A stretch of DNA of 6,094 bases from assembly GCA_964591245.1 (NCBI GenBank), contig CAZPZZ010000201.1, positions 1 to 6,094 of the forward strand, given 5' to 3'. This stretch comes from CAZPZZ01 sp964591245 (GTDB taxonomy: Bacteria > Acidobacteriota > Vicinamibacteria > Vicinamibacterales > UBA8438). The notes beneath the pieces were generated by a model, which ran no database searches, had not been told where the DNA came from, and was given only the letters and a program-made list of their open reading frames with translations. Position 1 is the first letter of the stretch, and the number at the start of each line of letters is the position of its first letter. Position numbers and translations under genes: made by a program. Of the stretch, positions 1 through 6,094 are shown piece after piece.

Positions 1-42
1 GGCTAGCAAAAGGGCTGATTATATTACGATGTTGGGTGGGGC

Positions 43-3000
43 TTACTTCAGGATTACCATCTTTCTCGTTTCCGCATAATCACCAGCCTGTAACTGATAG
101 AAGTAAGTGCCTGAGCCCACCGGTTCTCCTGTCTCTGTCTGGCCATCCCAATAAACGGCTTTCTCTGTCTGGCAGTAACTGCCTGCTGTTAGATGGCCCA
201 ACTCCATTGTCCTGACGATTTTACCTGCCACATCATAAATGGTCAGCCTCACCTCCGCATCCTGACTCAATTGGAAGGGTATCCAGGTTTCTGGATTGAA
301 GGGATTGGGATAGTTGGCTAGCAGTTGGGTTTGGCTGGGTAACCTGTCTGGCAGTATGGCTTTCAACACACTAAGCGCCATTTCTTCGGCCCTAGATCGA
401 TTGGCCTTAGCCGCCAGTTGGTCAATAGCGGTGGCAATATGACGCTTCTGCTCTGTGCTGAGATCGATCTTAGCCGCTATAGCGGGGGCCGCCAGTAGTG
501 ATTGACCGAAGTTGCCAGCCACTATCACCAAATCGAAGATATTAACCCCACCATCATCATTGACATCTCCCATGATACCAACACCTGTTTTACCAAATGA
601 GCCAGCCGCAATCACCAAATCAAAGATATTGACCGTGCCGTCACCGTTGACATCGCCCGTCAGCTTGGTGGCCGGTTTGGTAGCGGCTTCTGTTACTGTC
701 ACCGTGCTCTGCATCGGGGTGGCAAAGCCGTCCAGATTACTGGCCTGGAAGATTAGTTGATACTCTCCCACTTGGTCAAATCCGTCATATTTTAGCTGGT
801 ATTTGGTTTGGCCCGTCTTACCCTCTACTGCTGTCAGGTCCACCTCCTTGACTCTCTGTTCGGCCTGTTGCCAATCCTGGAAGATGACATTGGCATCAAA
901 GCTAGGTGGCACAATCTCTACCAACACCTGGTCCAGGTTACTGCCTACCAGCTCCACCTCCAAAGTCGGACTCTCTCCCTGACTGATGGTTTGAGCTGCC
1001 AGTTGACTGGCAAAGGCCGGCGGTAGTGACAGACTGGAGATATCGGCTGGGATACGACGTTGGCCCAGGGCCCGCAGGTCCAACAACTCGTTGCTGACTG
1101 CGTTATCGTTGACATCTATCTGCGGGTTCTGAGCTCTATGGGTAGCCATCTTCTGCATCTGCTGCTGTGTCCGCTCGAAAGCCTCAGCCATGGTCTGATT
1201 GCCCCCGATACGGTCAAAGAAGTAACGTGAGAAGGAGGAGGAGCGCATGATCATGGCCTGCTTATCCGCACTAGCGCTGGTGATAATGGTGCGGTTGGGC
1301 GCTGATAGACGGCTGTTAATGAAGTTACCACTATAACAGGCTTCAATAATCACAGTGACTGGGGTCTCGGCCGGCAGTAAATCCAGCCACAGGTCCAACT
1401 GCTCTGGCGTCAGATAATCATCCTCTATCCCCCGCCGTTGCACTAAAAACTTATCCCTTAGATTGTGCGACAGCAGATAGATATAGAGCGGCACGTTCTG
1501 ATTCACCTCTTGGGCCGCCCAGCTAGTGATAGCGTATTCCAGCGTCTTCAGCGTGGTCTCGGCCTGTGCCCCTTCTGTTTGATTAGGATCTGGTGACAGG
1601 AAGTAGATATCCTTCTGCGGACTGAAGTTGCGACGGACAAAGGTTTTATAGACTGATTCAGCTACTGAATTGAACTTGGTCCAAGCCCGGCCTTCAGCTG
1701 GCCCCAATCCGCCCAAAGCTAGAATCACTTTACCAAACCTCTTGACCACCTTTAACTGGAAAGTTTGGCTGACCTGCTGGAAGGTGTCACTGCCGACCCA
1801 ACTGACGGTAGCCGACCACCTGCCCTGCTGGTTTAATTTGAACTGATGCTTGAATCCACCCTGGGTTTGACTGCTGAGTTCCGCCTCCTGCACACTGGCA
1901 TCCGGCCCCAGTATTTTCAGGCTTAAGGTTTCACCCTCCAGGGCTGGGCTTAAAGCGCCGATCAGTTGATAATCCTGTCCTAGTTCAGCACTCTCCGCAC
2001 TCAGGAACTCCAACTGCCCTTCCGCTTTATTGACTGTAATCTGCTGCTTCTTTTGACTGGCGGCCAGTTTATCATTACCGGCAAAGGCTAACTCCACCTG
2101 CCAAACTCCAATCTGGTCAAAACGCAACACCGTGTTCAGCGCATAACGGCCCTGGGCATCGGTCACTGGTTCAAACTTGAACACCTTACCTGTGGGTGAA
2201 GTGAAGGTTAAGGTTAAGGGCAGATTAGTAGCATAGCCTTCTGGCTGGTCCACCAGCACCAGCTGTCCACTGACATCCAAGTCGGCCCCAAAGAAAGACT
2301 CTAGCGGCAAATCCGATACCAGGGTAGTGGCATCCAGTTTAGCCCCGCTTATGGTTATGGTTTCACTGCTGGCTGTCACCGATGGATCCTCCAGCAAAAT
2401 GGCGATCACCTGACCGCTGCCTTCCTGTTCAGCCTTGAAGTTGCCTTTGGTGTCGATACTGCCGATCTCGCCTTTGACCGCCCAGATGACCGCTTCTGAA
2501 GCTTTAAACTGCAGACTCTCTCCCAAGCCTAGGTTGGCCGTTAGAGGCGTGATAGTAATGGCTGGACGGTTACTGACCGACAGGCTCAAGGTGCCCGCTT
2601 TCTGCCCCACCTTAGCCGTGATAATGGCCGTCCCCTCCTGATCCGGGGCGGTAAAGATAGCGCTGTAAGCCCCACTGTCATTAACCGTGCTTGCCCCCAG
2701 TTGCCCCAGGGTGGTAGCAAATACCACCTCCGCCTGCTTGAGCTGATTATCATACTGGTCCGTCACTTCAACCTTAATGATGGCCGTTTGGCCCGGCTTG
2801 ACTGTCTTTTTTTCGGTACTCAACTGGATTTTATCGGCTGGGCCAGGTTGAAATATCATGGCCGCCACATCGGCCAACACCTGCTGACCGATCTTAACAC
2901 TCAGCTTTTTGGTGCCGGTCGTTTTAGCTAGCAGTTGCGCACTCAATTTGCCCTCACGGTCACTGGCCTGGCTGGGTTGGGTCAGATCCACCTCGCTGGC

Positions 3001-4110
3001 CGGTTCCACCAGCAGCTCAATCTTTTTCCCACTCACCGGCCGCTGATCCTCATTCTGCAACCTGATCTCGATGGCCACCAGCTGGCCTACCTGCTGCACA
3101 CCGCCGCCGCTGACAATAGCCTCCGTTACCTGGTCGGAGGTGAACTTAACCACTGCCTGCTGGCTCAATACCACCTCACCCAACCAGACGCTAACCACCC
3201 GGCTGCCGCTGCTGCTGGCCTGCAAATTAAACTGGGTCACTCCTTTGGCATCAGTGGCCTCAACCGGGCTCAGTTGACTCCCCGCTTCCGGTTCCACCTT
3301 CACCTCCACCTCTTTATCCGCCAGTGGATAACCGTCCAGATCAAGTAACGTCACCGTTACCTCTGCTCCTGACTGACCAATGGTAAACCAACCCTCTTCC
3401 GCCGATACTTTGGATTTTTCGGCTGACAACTGCCGTGGGGTCAGGTCTAGTTTGAGACTGCCCAATTGGCCGGAGGTGCTGGTAATGGCCTGGATAGTGA
3501 CCTCTCCTGGGCTGGAAGCGGCGGTGTAAGTAGCGCTGTAGGTGCCGTCACTATTATTGTCGGCTGTCTCGGCCAATTTCCCTTTATCAGCTACTAAGTT
3601 GACCGTTTCATCCGCCACTGCTTGACCGTGCTGATCAAACAGTTTGATGGTCAGCTGGGTGCTGGCCTGGCCATTAGCTACCAGTGAGGTCTCAGCCGCC
3701 GTTACCTCCACCTTCTTGACCAGCGGCGCTTCGTATCTATAGGCTTGGCTCAAGCTGGCTGCCAACCCGCCAGTGTTAATCACCTGGATATCCACTTTGC
3801 CGGCTACCCCTTTGGGCGTCTTGAAAGTCAGTTGGGTGGCGGAGGTGACGGTAACATTCTTCACCTCTACCTCACCAATCTTAATCCAGCTATGCTGGCT
3901 AAAAAACTTATCTCCGCTGACGGTGACCAAGGTACCGCCAGCCGTGCCACCAGCCCTGGGTTCTATACTGGTCAGCAGCGGTTGAATCCGTCGGTCCAGA
4001 GTGAAAGGCGGTGTATCCGCGCTGCCAATAGCTTGGCCGGCACCGTTAGCTAAATTAGTCCACAGAAAGGCAACAATCAGTAGGGGCGACAAAAATCGTA
4101 GTATCCTCAT
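43..4110 (-). CDS. Secreted multidomain Ig-like protein with caspase-like protease, dockerin pair and FlgD/sorting-type C-terminus
   Basis: A 1355-aa predicted exported surface protein. Residues 1-23 form a signal peptide (MRILRF, then a hydrophobic core, then LANG/AGQA). Residues about 44-127 look like an IPT/TIG domain (SIEPRAGGTAGGTLVTVSG). About 132-590 is a run of Ig-like domains, including invasin-type units (VTDQYDNQLKQAEVVF, DSGAYSAIFTAP) and a Big_2-like unit near 515-590. About 592-790 holds two more beta-rich domains. Residues about 792-985 form a caspase-like (C13/C14/C25 clan) domain with putative dyad His882 (YLLSHN) and Cys925 (IIEACYSGNF). About 1025-1140 is another beta domain. 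Residues 1152-1202 are two dockerin-like Ca-binding repeats, and 1262-1355 is a FlgD-like/type-A-sorting Ig domain (NYPNPFNPETWIPFQL to TRKMVILK). The usual Gly after the catalytic His is Asn. The start is supported by GGAG six bases upstream and by the signal peptide. It lies 111 bp after avd and has no variable repeat. Substrate and role are unknown; domain borders are estimates. Confidence 0.93.
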   Translation of the reverse strand: MRILRFLSPLLIVAFLWTNLANGAGQAIGSADTPPFTLDRRIQPLLTSIEPRAGGTAGGTLVTVSGDKFFSQHSWIKIGEVEVKNVTVTSATQLTFKTPKGVAGKVDIQVINTGGLAASLSQAYRYEAPLVKKVEVTAAETSLVANGQASTQLTIKLFDQHGQAVADETVNLVADKGKLAETADNNSDGTYSATYTAASSPGEVTIQAITSTSGQLGSLKLDLTPRQLSAEKSKVSAEEGWFTIGQSGAEVTVTLLDLDGYPLADKEVEVKVEPEAGSQLSPVEATDAKGVTQFNLQASSSGSRVVSVWLGEVVLSQQAVVKFTSDQVTEAIVSGGGVQQVGQLVAIEIRLQNEDQRPVSGKKIELLVEPASEVDLTQPSQASDREGKLSAQLLAKTTGTKKLSVKIGQQVLADVAAMIFQPGPADKIQLSTEKKTVKPGQTAIIKVEVTDQYDNQLKQAEVVFATTLGQLGASTVNDSGAYSAIFTAPDQEGTAIITAKVGQKAGTLSLSVSNRPAITITPLTANLGLGESLQFKASEAVIWAVKGEIGSIDTKGNFKAEQEGSGQVIAILLEDPSVTASSETITISGAKLDATTLVSDLPLESFFGADLDVSGQLVLVDQPEGYATNLPLTLTFTSPTGKVFKFEPVTDAQGRYALNTVLRFDQIGVWQVELAFAGNDKLAASQKKQQITVNKAEGQLEFLSAESAELGQDYQLIGALSPALEGETLSLKILGPDASVQEAELSSQTQGGFKHQFKLNQQGRWSATVSWVGSDTFQQVSQTFQLKVVKRFGKVILALGGLGPAEGRAWTKFNSVAESVYKTFVRRNFSPQKDIYFLSPDPNQTEGAQAETTLKTLEYAITSWAAQEVNQNVPLYIYLLSHNLRDKFLVQRRGIEDDYLTPEQLDLWLDLLPAETPVTVIIEACYSGNFINSRLSAPNRTIITSASADKQAMIMRSSSFSRYFFDRIGGNQTMAEAFERTQQQMQKMATHRAQNPQIDVNDNAVSNELLDLRALGQRRIPADISSLSLPPAFASQLAAQTISQGESPTLEVELVGSNLDQVLVEIVPPSFDANVIFQDWQQAEQRVKEVDLTAVEGKTGQTKYQLKYDGFDQVGEYQLIFQASNLDGFATPMQSTVTVTEAATKPATKLTGDVNGDGTVNIFDLVIAAGSFGKTGVGIMGDVNDDGGVNIFDLVIVAGNFGQSLLAAPAIAAKIDLSTEQKRHIATAIDQLAAKANRSRAEEMALSVLKAILPDRLPSQTQLLANYPNPFNPETWIPFQLSQDAEVRLTIYDVAGKIVRTMELGHLTAGSYCQTEKAVYWDGQTETGEPVGSGTYFYQLQAGDYAETRKMVILK
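505..657 (-). repeat. Dockerin-like pair of Ca-binding repeats inside the large secreted protein
   Basis: Two 22-residue units lie at protein residues 1152-1173 and 1181-1202. Both follow GDVN[GD]DG[TG]VNIFDLVI.AG.FG, with Asp/Asn at the positions that coordinate calcium in dockerin loops, followed by a helix. They are 29 residues apart, and the DNA is also clearly similar (both contain a caccaaatc.aagatatt core on the plus strand). In cellulosomes such pairs bind cohesins. In many non-cellulolytic bacteria the same motif sits just before a C-terminal sorting or FlgD-like domain, as here. No cohesin domain is visible in the window, so the partner is unknown. Confidence 0.82.
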
Positions 4111-4116
4111 TTCAAA

Positions 4117-4120
4117 CTCC
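4117..4120 (-). promoter_or_regulatory. Shine-Dalgarno site of the 1355-aa protein gene
   Basis: On the minus strand GGAG stands six bases before the ATG (context CCGGAGTTTGAAATG). The spacing is standard, and the site fixes the start just ahead of the signal peptide. I see no convincing -35/-10 pair in the 111-bp gap upstream: TTGACC is present but lacks a good -10 at the right distance. Confidence 0.6.
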
Positions 4121-4197
4121 GGTCAAATAGTCTGCAACAGTCAATCATGTTTGAGCGGCTAAATTTACAGAGGTCAATTATGCTACTCTTGATTTAT

Positions 4198-4211
4198 GCC
4201 ACTTTAGTGGC
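4198..4211 (-). other. Perfect 14-bp palindrome just downstream of avd
   Basis: GCCACTTTAGTGGC on the plus strand reads as GCCACTAAAGTGGC on the minus strand, and can form a 5-bp stem with a 4-nt loop. It begins about 10 bases after the avd stop, where a terminator or processing hairpin would be expected. No U-run follows it on the minus strand, so it is not a standard intrinsic terminator. It may partly separate the DGR transcript from the large gene, or it may have no function. Confidence 0.3.
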
Positions 4212-4221
4212 CGAACCCGTT

Positions 4222-4551
4222 TTAAACACTTTTCTGCCAGCCGCCAATCATCTTGCCCACCTGGTCCAGTTGCGCGCAGATGTAGCCATAACTTTTCAGG
4301 CTTAAATCGGTTAACTCCTGGCTTAAACGTAACAGATGTCTTAATTTCTCCAACTCCAAATTGGCCCGCTTCAAGATCAACCCTCGATTGCTAGTATATT
4401 GCGCTTCCACCAGCAACAGGTAAAGATCCAGAGCCGTATTGACCAATCGATCGCCTAGAGTGAAGCGATAGGAGCGCGGCAGTTTCTCTACTTTTTGGCA
4501 AATCCATTTGCTGGCCTCGTACATCACCGCCATGATTTGCAATTCAGACAT
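4222..4551 (-). CDS. avd: DGR accessory variability determinant (Avd), four-helix-bundle protein
   Basis: A 109-aa, almost entirely helical protein of the Avd / 23S-intervening-sequence-like four-helix-bundle family. Recognisable family motifs are LPRSYRFTLGDRL (residues 24-36), ALDLYLLLVEA (40-50), ANLELEKLRHLLRL (63-76) and the C-terminal GKMIGGWQKS (99-108). In studied DGRs Avd forms a basic barrel-shaped pentamer that binds the reverse transcriptase and template RNA and is needed for mutagenic retrohoming. The length is close to typical. It lies downstream of the TR and on the same strand as the RT, so the three could share a transcript. The ribosome-binding site is weak (TAGAG just before TAAAATG). 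Family members outside DGRs exist, but the adjoining TR and RT make the DGR role very likely. Confidence 0.93.
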   Translation of the reverse strand: MSELQIMAVMYEASKWICQKVEKLPRSYRFTLGDRLVNTALDLYLLLVEAQYTSNRGLILKRANLELEKLRHLLRLSQELTDLSLKSYGYICAQLDQVGKMIGGWQKSV

Positions 4552-4564
4552 TTTACTCTAATCA

Positions 4565-4606
4565 AGACCGGTTGACCTTCGGTTATCCCTACCAGCCAGC
4601 CGGTCT
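4565..4606. repeat. 7-bp inverted repeat between TR and avd
   Basis: AGACCGG at 4565-4571 is matched by its exact complement CCGGTCT at 4600-4606, with 28 bases between them. It lies in the leader just upstream of avd, so it could fold over the weak avd ribosome-binding region. On the plus strand it is followed by a T-rich stretch, like a terminator for transcription entering from the left, although the loop is long for that. Functional evidence is weak. Confidence 0.25.
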
Positions 4607-4724
4607 ATTTTTTATCTTCGGCTAGTTATCACCAGCACAGGCATTGGGCTTGGATTCTCTTACTTCACCCCATAGATGGATCTTCTTCTCACCTATCAGT
4701 TCTGAGTAAAAGTCTTAAGAGTCC

Positions 4725-4857
4725 TGACACACATCGAAACCCGTTGTTGTTGTTCCTATTATTCGGATTGTTGTTGTTGCGGTTAGCTACCCGCAGGTTG
4801 TTAGTATTGTTGTTCCAAGACCCACCCCGCAACACCCGGTGTTTATCAGCCCGATGC
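4725..4857 (-). repeat. DGR template repeat (TR), FGE/C-type-lectin class
   Basis: Read on the minus strand, this non-coding stretch between RT and avd would translate as RVLRGGSW, then Asn-rich clusters broken by T, LRVA, R, P and R, then GFRCV. It holds 16 AAY codons (12 AAC, 4 AAT) between 4743 and 4814, including four consecutive AAC at 4743-4754. The scaffold codons are nearly free of adenine: the 24 bases at 4815-4838, encoding RVLRGGSW, contain none. This is the hallmark of a DGR template, because AAY codons mutated at A can reach most residues without making stops. The encoded pattern matches VRs in formylglycine-generating-enzyme-like lectin-fold targets. The A-rich strand is the RT-coding strand, as expected. 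The ends are estimates because no VR is present to align; the IMH*-like end should lie around 4715-4742. Confidence 0.9.
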
Positions 4858-4859
4858 CC

Positions 4860-4876
4860 CGTGACACCAGGTCACG
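4860..4876 (-). other. Hairpin at the RT/TR junction
   Basis: CGTGAC-ACCAG-GTCACG forms a 6-bp perfect stem with a 5-nt loop. It starts six bases after the RT stop codon and ends at the presumed 5' edge of the TR. No T-run follows it on the minus strand, so it does not look like a terminator. It could be a boundary or processing structure of the template RNA. This role is inferred from position only. Confidence 0.4.
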
Positions 4877-4882
4877 TTCTTC

Positions 4883-5950
4883 TCAGTTAGCCCTTTCCAC
4901 CACCTCGGCCACCTCAGCTATCTGCTGGGCCAATCGTTGCCTCAGGCCATAACTGTCAGCCCAGGCAATATGGGCCAACCAACTCTGGACTGAATTATGA
5001 CGGAATTCCGTGCTCAACTGCCTTTTGTCAAACCCCGCACAACGTCGTCGAAAGCGCAAAACAGAGGGTCTCAAAACCCGTCGATGGGTAGGGAAAATAC
5101 CAAAGCCCAGGAAACCAATGCCTTCCTTGACCTGACGGACTCTAGTCTTGACTGGATGCAGTTTCAGCCTCAGCTGTTGAGCCAAAAAGGCGGCTAGTCG
5201 CTCTTGGATCTGCTTTAACCACCCTTTATCATCACTGAAAACAGCAAAGTCGTCACAGTAACGCAGGTAGGCCTTAGCCTTTAAATCCTGTTTGATGAAA
5301 TGATCCATTGGATTCAGGTACAAATTGGCCATAAACTGGCTGGTCAAGTTACCGATCGGCAGACCTAGCCGACGTTCTAACGGTGTCAGCAAATCATCAC
5401 CCTCAAAGTAAGTGCCGACAAACTCCTGCTGATTACTGCTATCCACTACGCTATCCATCAACCACAACACCTGCGGGTCCTTGATCTTGCGGCGGAACAA
5501 CGCCTTGATAATTTGGTGATCGATAGAGGGGAAATACTTCTCAATATCGGCCTTCAGCAAGTAACGATAACGGCGGCTGAAGTAACTGAACCGTTCAATG
5601 GCCGCATGGGTACCTTTGCCTGGTCGGCAGGCATAAGAATCGTGCACAAAGGTGGCCTCAAAGATCGGTTCCACCACATTGCATAAGGCGTGATGCACCA
5701 CCCGGTCCCGATAGGGAGCGGCGCTGATCAACCGTAACTTAGGTTCACGGACCACAAACTGGCGATAGATACCGGGCTGGTAACTCTGTTGACGCAGCTG
5801 CTGTTGCAACTCAAATAATTCTGATTCCAACCGTAAGTTGAAGCGAGCCACCTCCGGCCGTGAACGTTTCCCTTTCTCTGCCTTTTTAGCTGCCAACCAC
5901 AGATTTTCAAAAGAACACAGTTGAGGATATAAATTGCCGTATCTTTTCAT
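4883..5950 (-). CDS. Diversity-generating retroelement reverse transcriptase
   Basis: A 355-aa RNA-directed DNA polymerase that copies the TR RNA into adenine-mutagenised cDNA. The start MKRYGNLYPQLCSFENLWLA is typical of DGR RTs. Finger motifs are seen in LRLISAAPYRDRVVHHAL (72-89) and DSYACRPGKGTHAA (104-117). Catalytic motif A is KADIEKYFPSID with Asp135. Motif B is GLPIGNLTSQ (196-205), whose GxxxSQ is diagnostic of DGR RTs where group II intron and retron enzymes usually have QGxxxSP-like forms. The catalytic box is YCDD (231-234), followed by GIGFLGFGI (277-285). There is no maturase or endonuclease domain, and the length is normal for a complete DGR RT. The TR begins about 25 bases after its stop, and avd follows. 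The only GGAG upstream is 15 bases from the ATG, so the ribosome-binding site is poor. The frame is intact, with all catalytic residues present. Confidence 0.97.
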   Translation of the reverse strand: MKRYGNLYPQLCSFENLWLAAKKAEKGKRSRPEVARFNLRLESELFELQQQLRQQSYQPGIYRQFVVREPKLRLISAAPYRDRVVHHALCNVVEPIFEATFVHDSYACRPGKGTHAAIERFSYFSRRYRYLLKADIEKYFPSIDHQIIKALFRRKIKDPQVLWLMDSVVDSSNQQEFVGTYFEGDDLLTPLERRLGLPIGNLTSQFMANLYLNPMDHFIKQDLKAKAYLRYCDDFAVFSDDKGWLKQIQERLAAFLAQQLRLKLHPVKTRVRQVKEGIGFLGFGIFPTHRRVLRPSVLRFRRRCAGFDKRQLSTEFRHNSVQSWLAHIAWADSYGLRQRLAQQIAEVAEVVERAN

Positions 5951-5996
5951 CTTACTAAATTTGAGCTCCGCTACGCTTACGCTGCACGGATCACCA

Positions 5997-6094
5997 TCAT
6001 ATCTCTGCTATCTGCTTTAACCTGTCCTTAAGACCCAATTGCCAGTGGTAAAGGACGCGGCTAACGCCGCTGGTAAAGGCCCGTGCTTCGCACG
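5997..6094 (-). CDS. Possible C-terminal end of an upstream gene, cut by the window edge
   Basis: On the minus strand one frame is open from the window edge (first full codon 6092-6090) to a TGA at 5997-5999, giving 31 codons. The peptide contains RAFTSGVSRVLYHWQL and ends DRLKQIAEI, which looks like a plausible amphipathic C-terminus. The stop would lie 46 bp before the RT start, close enough for co-transcription. Against it, most of the frame lies inside short palindromic repeats (6046-6094), which can stay open by chance. I do not recognise a family. It does not resemble the expected VR-bearing end of the DGR target. Confidence 0.3.
   Translation of the reverse strand, partial: CEARAFTSGVSRVLYHWQLGLKDRLKQIAEI
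6046..6094. repeat. Tandem pair of hairpin-bearing repeat units at the window edge
   Basis: Two adjacent units of about 25 bp each start with the identical 9-mer TGGTAAAGG (6046-6054 and 6071-6079). Each then carries a different perfect hairpin: GCGGC-TAAC-GCCGC (6057-6070) and CGTGC-TTC-GCACG (6082-6094). The shared leader with unlike but self-complementary stems suggests a family of short palindromic (REP-like) elements. The second unit reaches the window end and may continue. Confidence 0.5.

Larger units (their letters stand above)
4552..4882 (-). other. RT-avd intergenic region containing the template RNA
   Basis: A 331-bp stretch without a conventional gene. From right to left it holds a small hairpin after the RT stop, the TR, about 115 bp of unassigned sequence, and the inverted repeat before avd. 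In the TR frame, codons are open from 4871 to 4692 (60 codons) and end in a TGA at 4689-4691, with no good start codon or ribosome-binding site. This fits a copied 3' end of a target gene and not a translated gene. In other DGRs the functional template RNA includes flanks of the TR and part of the avd side, so this whole interval is likely transcribed. Confidence 0.6.

Noticed and set aside
46..327. C-terminus of the large protein as the DGR variable region
   Set aside because: It encodes a FlgD/sorting-like Ig domain (NYPNPFNPETW...TRKMVILK) with no RVLRGGSW or GFRCV motif and no similarity to the TR.
2935..3348. 137-codon open frame on the plus strand
   Set aside because: It lies wholly inside the 1355-aa gene on the other strand, has no recognisable domain, and its Leu/His/Gln-rich composition is what antisense of this coding sequence gives. 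The other plus-strand frames under this gene fail for the same reason.
4743..4814. Simple GTT/AAC microsatellite
   Set aside because: The triplets are interrupted at fixed, family-specific positions (T, LRVA, R, P, R) and flanked by RVLRGGSW and GFRCV codons, which is a DGR template pattern and not slippage repeat expansion.
4997..5197. 66-codon open frame on the plus strand
   Set aside because: It is antisense to the C-terminal part of the RT, whose conserved motifs establish the true frame.
5728..5910. 60-codon open frame on the minus strand
   Set aside because: It is an out-of-frame overlap with the RT N-terminus and has no domain or ribosome-binding site.
4883..5950. Group II intron or retron reverse transcriptase
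   Set aside because: There is no maturase or endonuclease domain and no intron or msr/msd-like structure nearby, while GxxxSQ, Avd and the AAY-rich template all indicate a DGR.
5972..5983. Tandem TACGCT hexamer upstream of the RT
   Set aside because: Only two copies are present, with no clear regulatory spacing; it may belong to the same short-repeat family as the window edge, but that cannot be supported here.

Overview
The window holds a diversity-generating retroelement (DGR) cassette followed by a very large secreted multidomain protein. All of it is read from the minus strand. In transcription order: (1) at the right edge (about 5951-6094), short palindromic repeats and possibly the last 31 codons of a gene lying outside the window; (2) a 355-aa reverse transcriptase of the DGR class (5950-4883); (3) a non-coding template repeat, TR (about 4857-4725), in which 16 AAC/AAT codons are interleaved with almost adenine-free scaffold codons; (4) a 109-aa four-helix-bundle Avd accessory protein (4551-4222); (5) a 1355-aa exported protein (4110-43).

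The DGR works as a unit. The TR RNA would be copied by the Avd-bound reverse transcriptase with errors opposite adenines. The mutated cDNA would then replace a near-identical variable repeat (VR) at the 3' end of a target gene. The TR peptide (RVLRGGSW, Asn clusters, LRVANR, more Asn clusters, GFRCV) is the signature of a formylglycine-generating-enzyme/sulfatase-modifying-factor type C-type-lectin target. No VR copy is visible in this window, so the target must lie beyond an edge or elsewhere in the genome.

The 1355-aa protein has a signal peptide, an IPT/TIG domain, a run of Ig-like (invasin-type) domains, a caspase-like cysteine protease domain (His882, Cys925), a dockerin-like pair of Ca-binding repeats, and a FlgD/type-A-sorting-like C-terminal Ig domain. 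Its C-terminus carries no VR, so it is a neighbour of the DGR and not its visible target.

Organism: a bacterium with moderate GC and a Gram-negative-type envelope. The C-terminal NYPNPFNPETWIPFQL ... YFYQLQAGDY ... TRKM pattern plus the dockerin pair resembles proteins of Poribacteria and related uncultured lineages. FGE-type DGRs together with caspase-like proteins are also known from giant sulfur bacteria. The lineage is therefore only a tentative inference.
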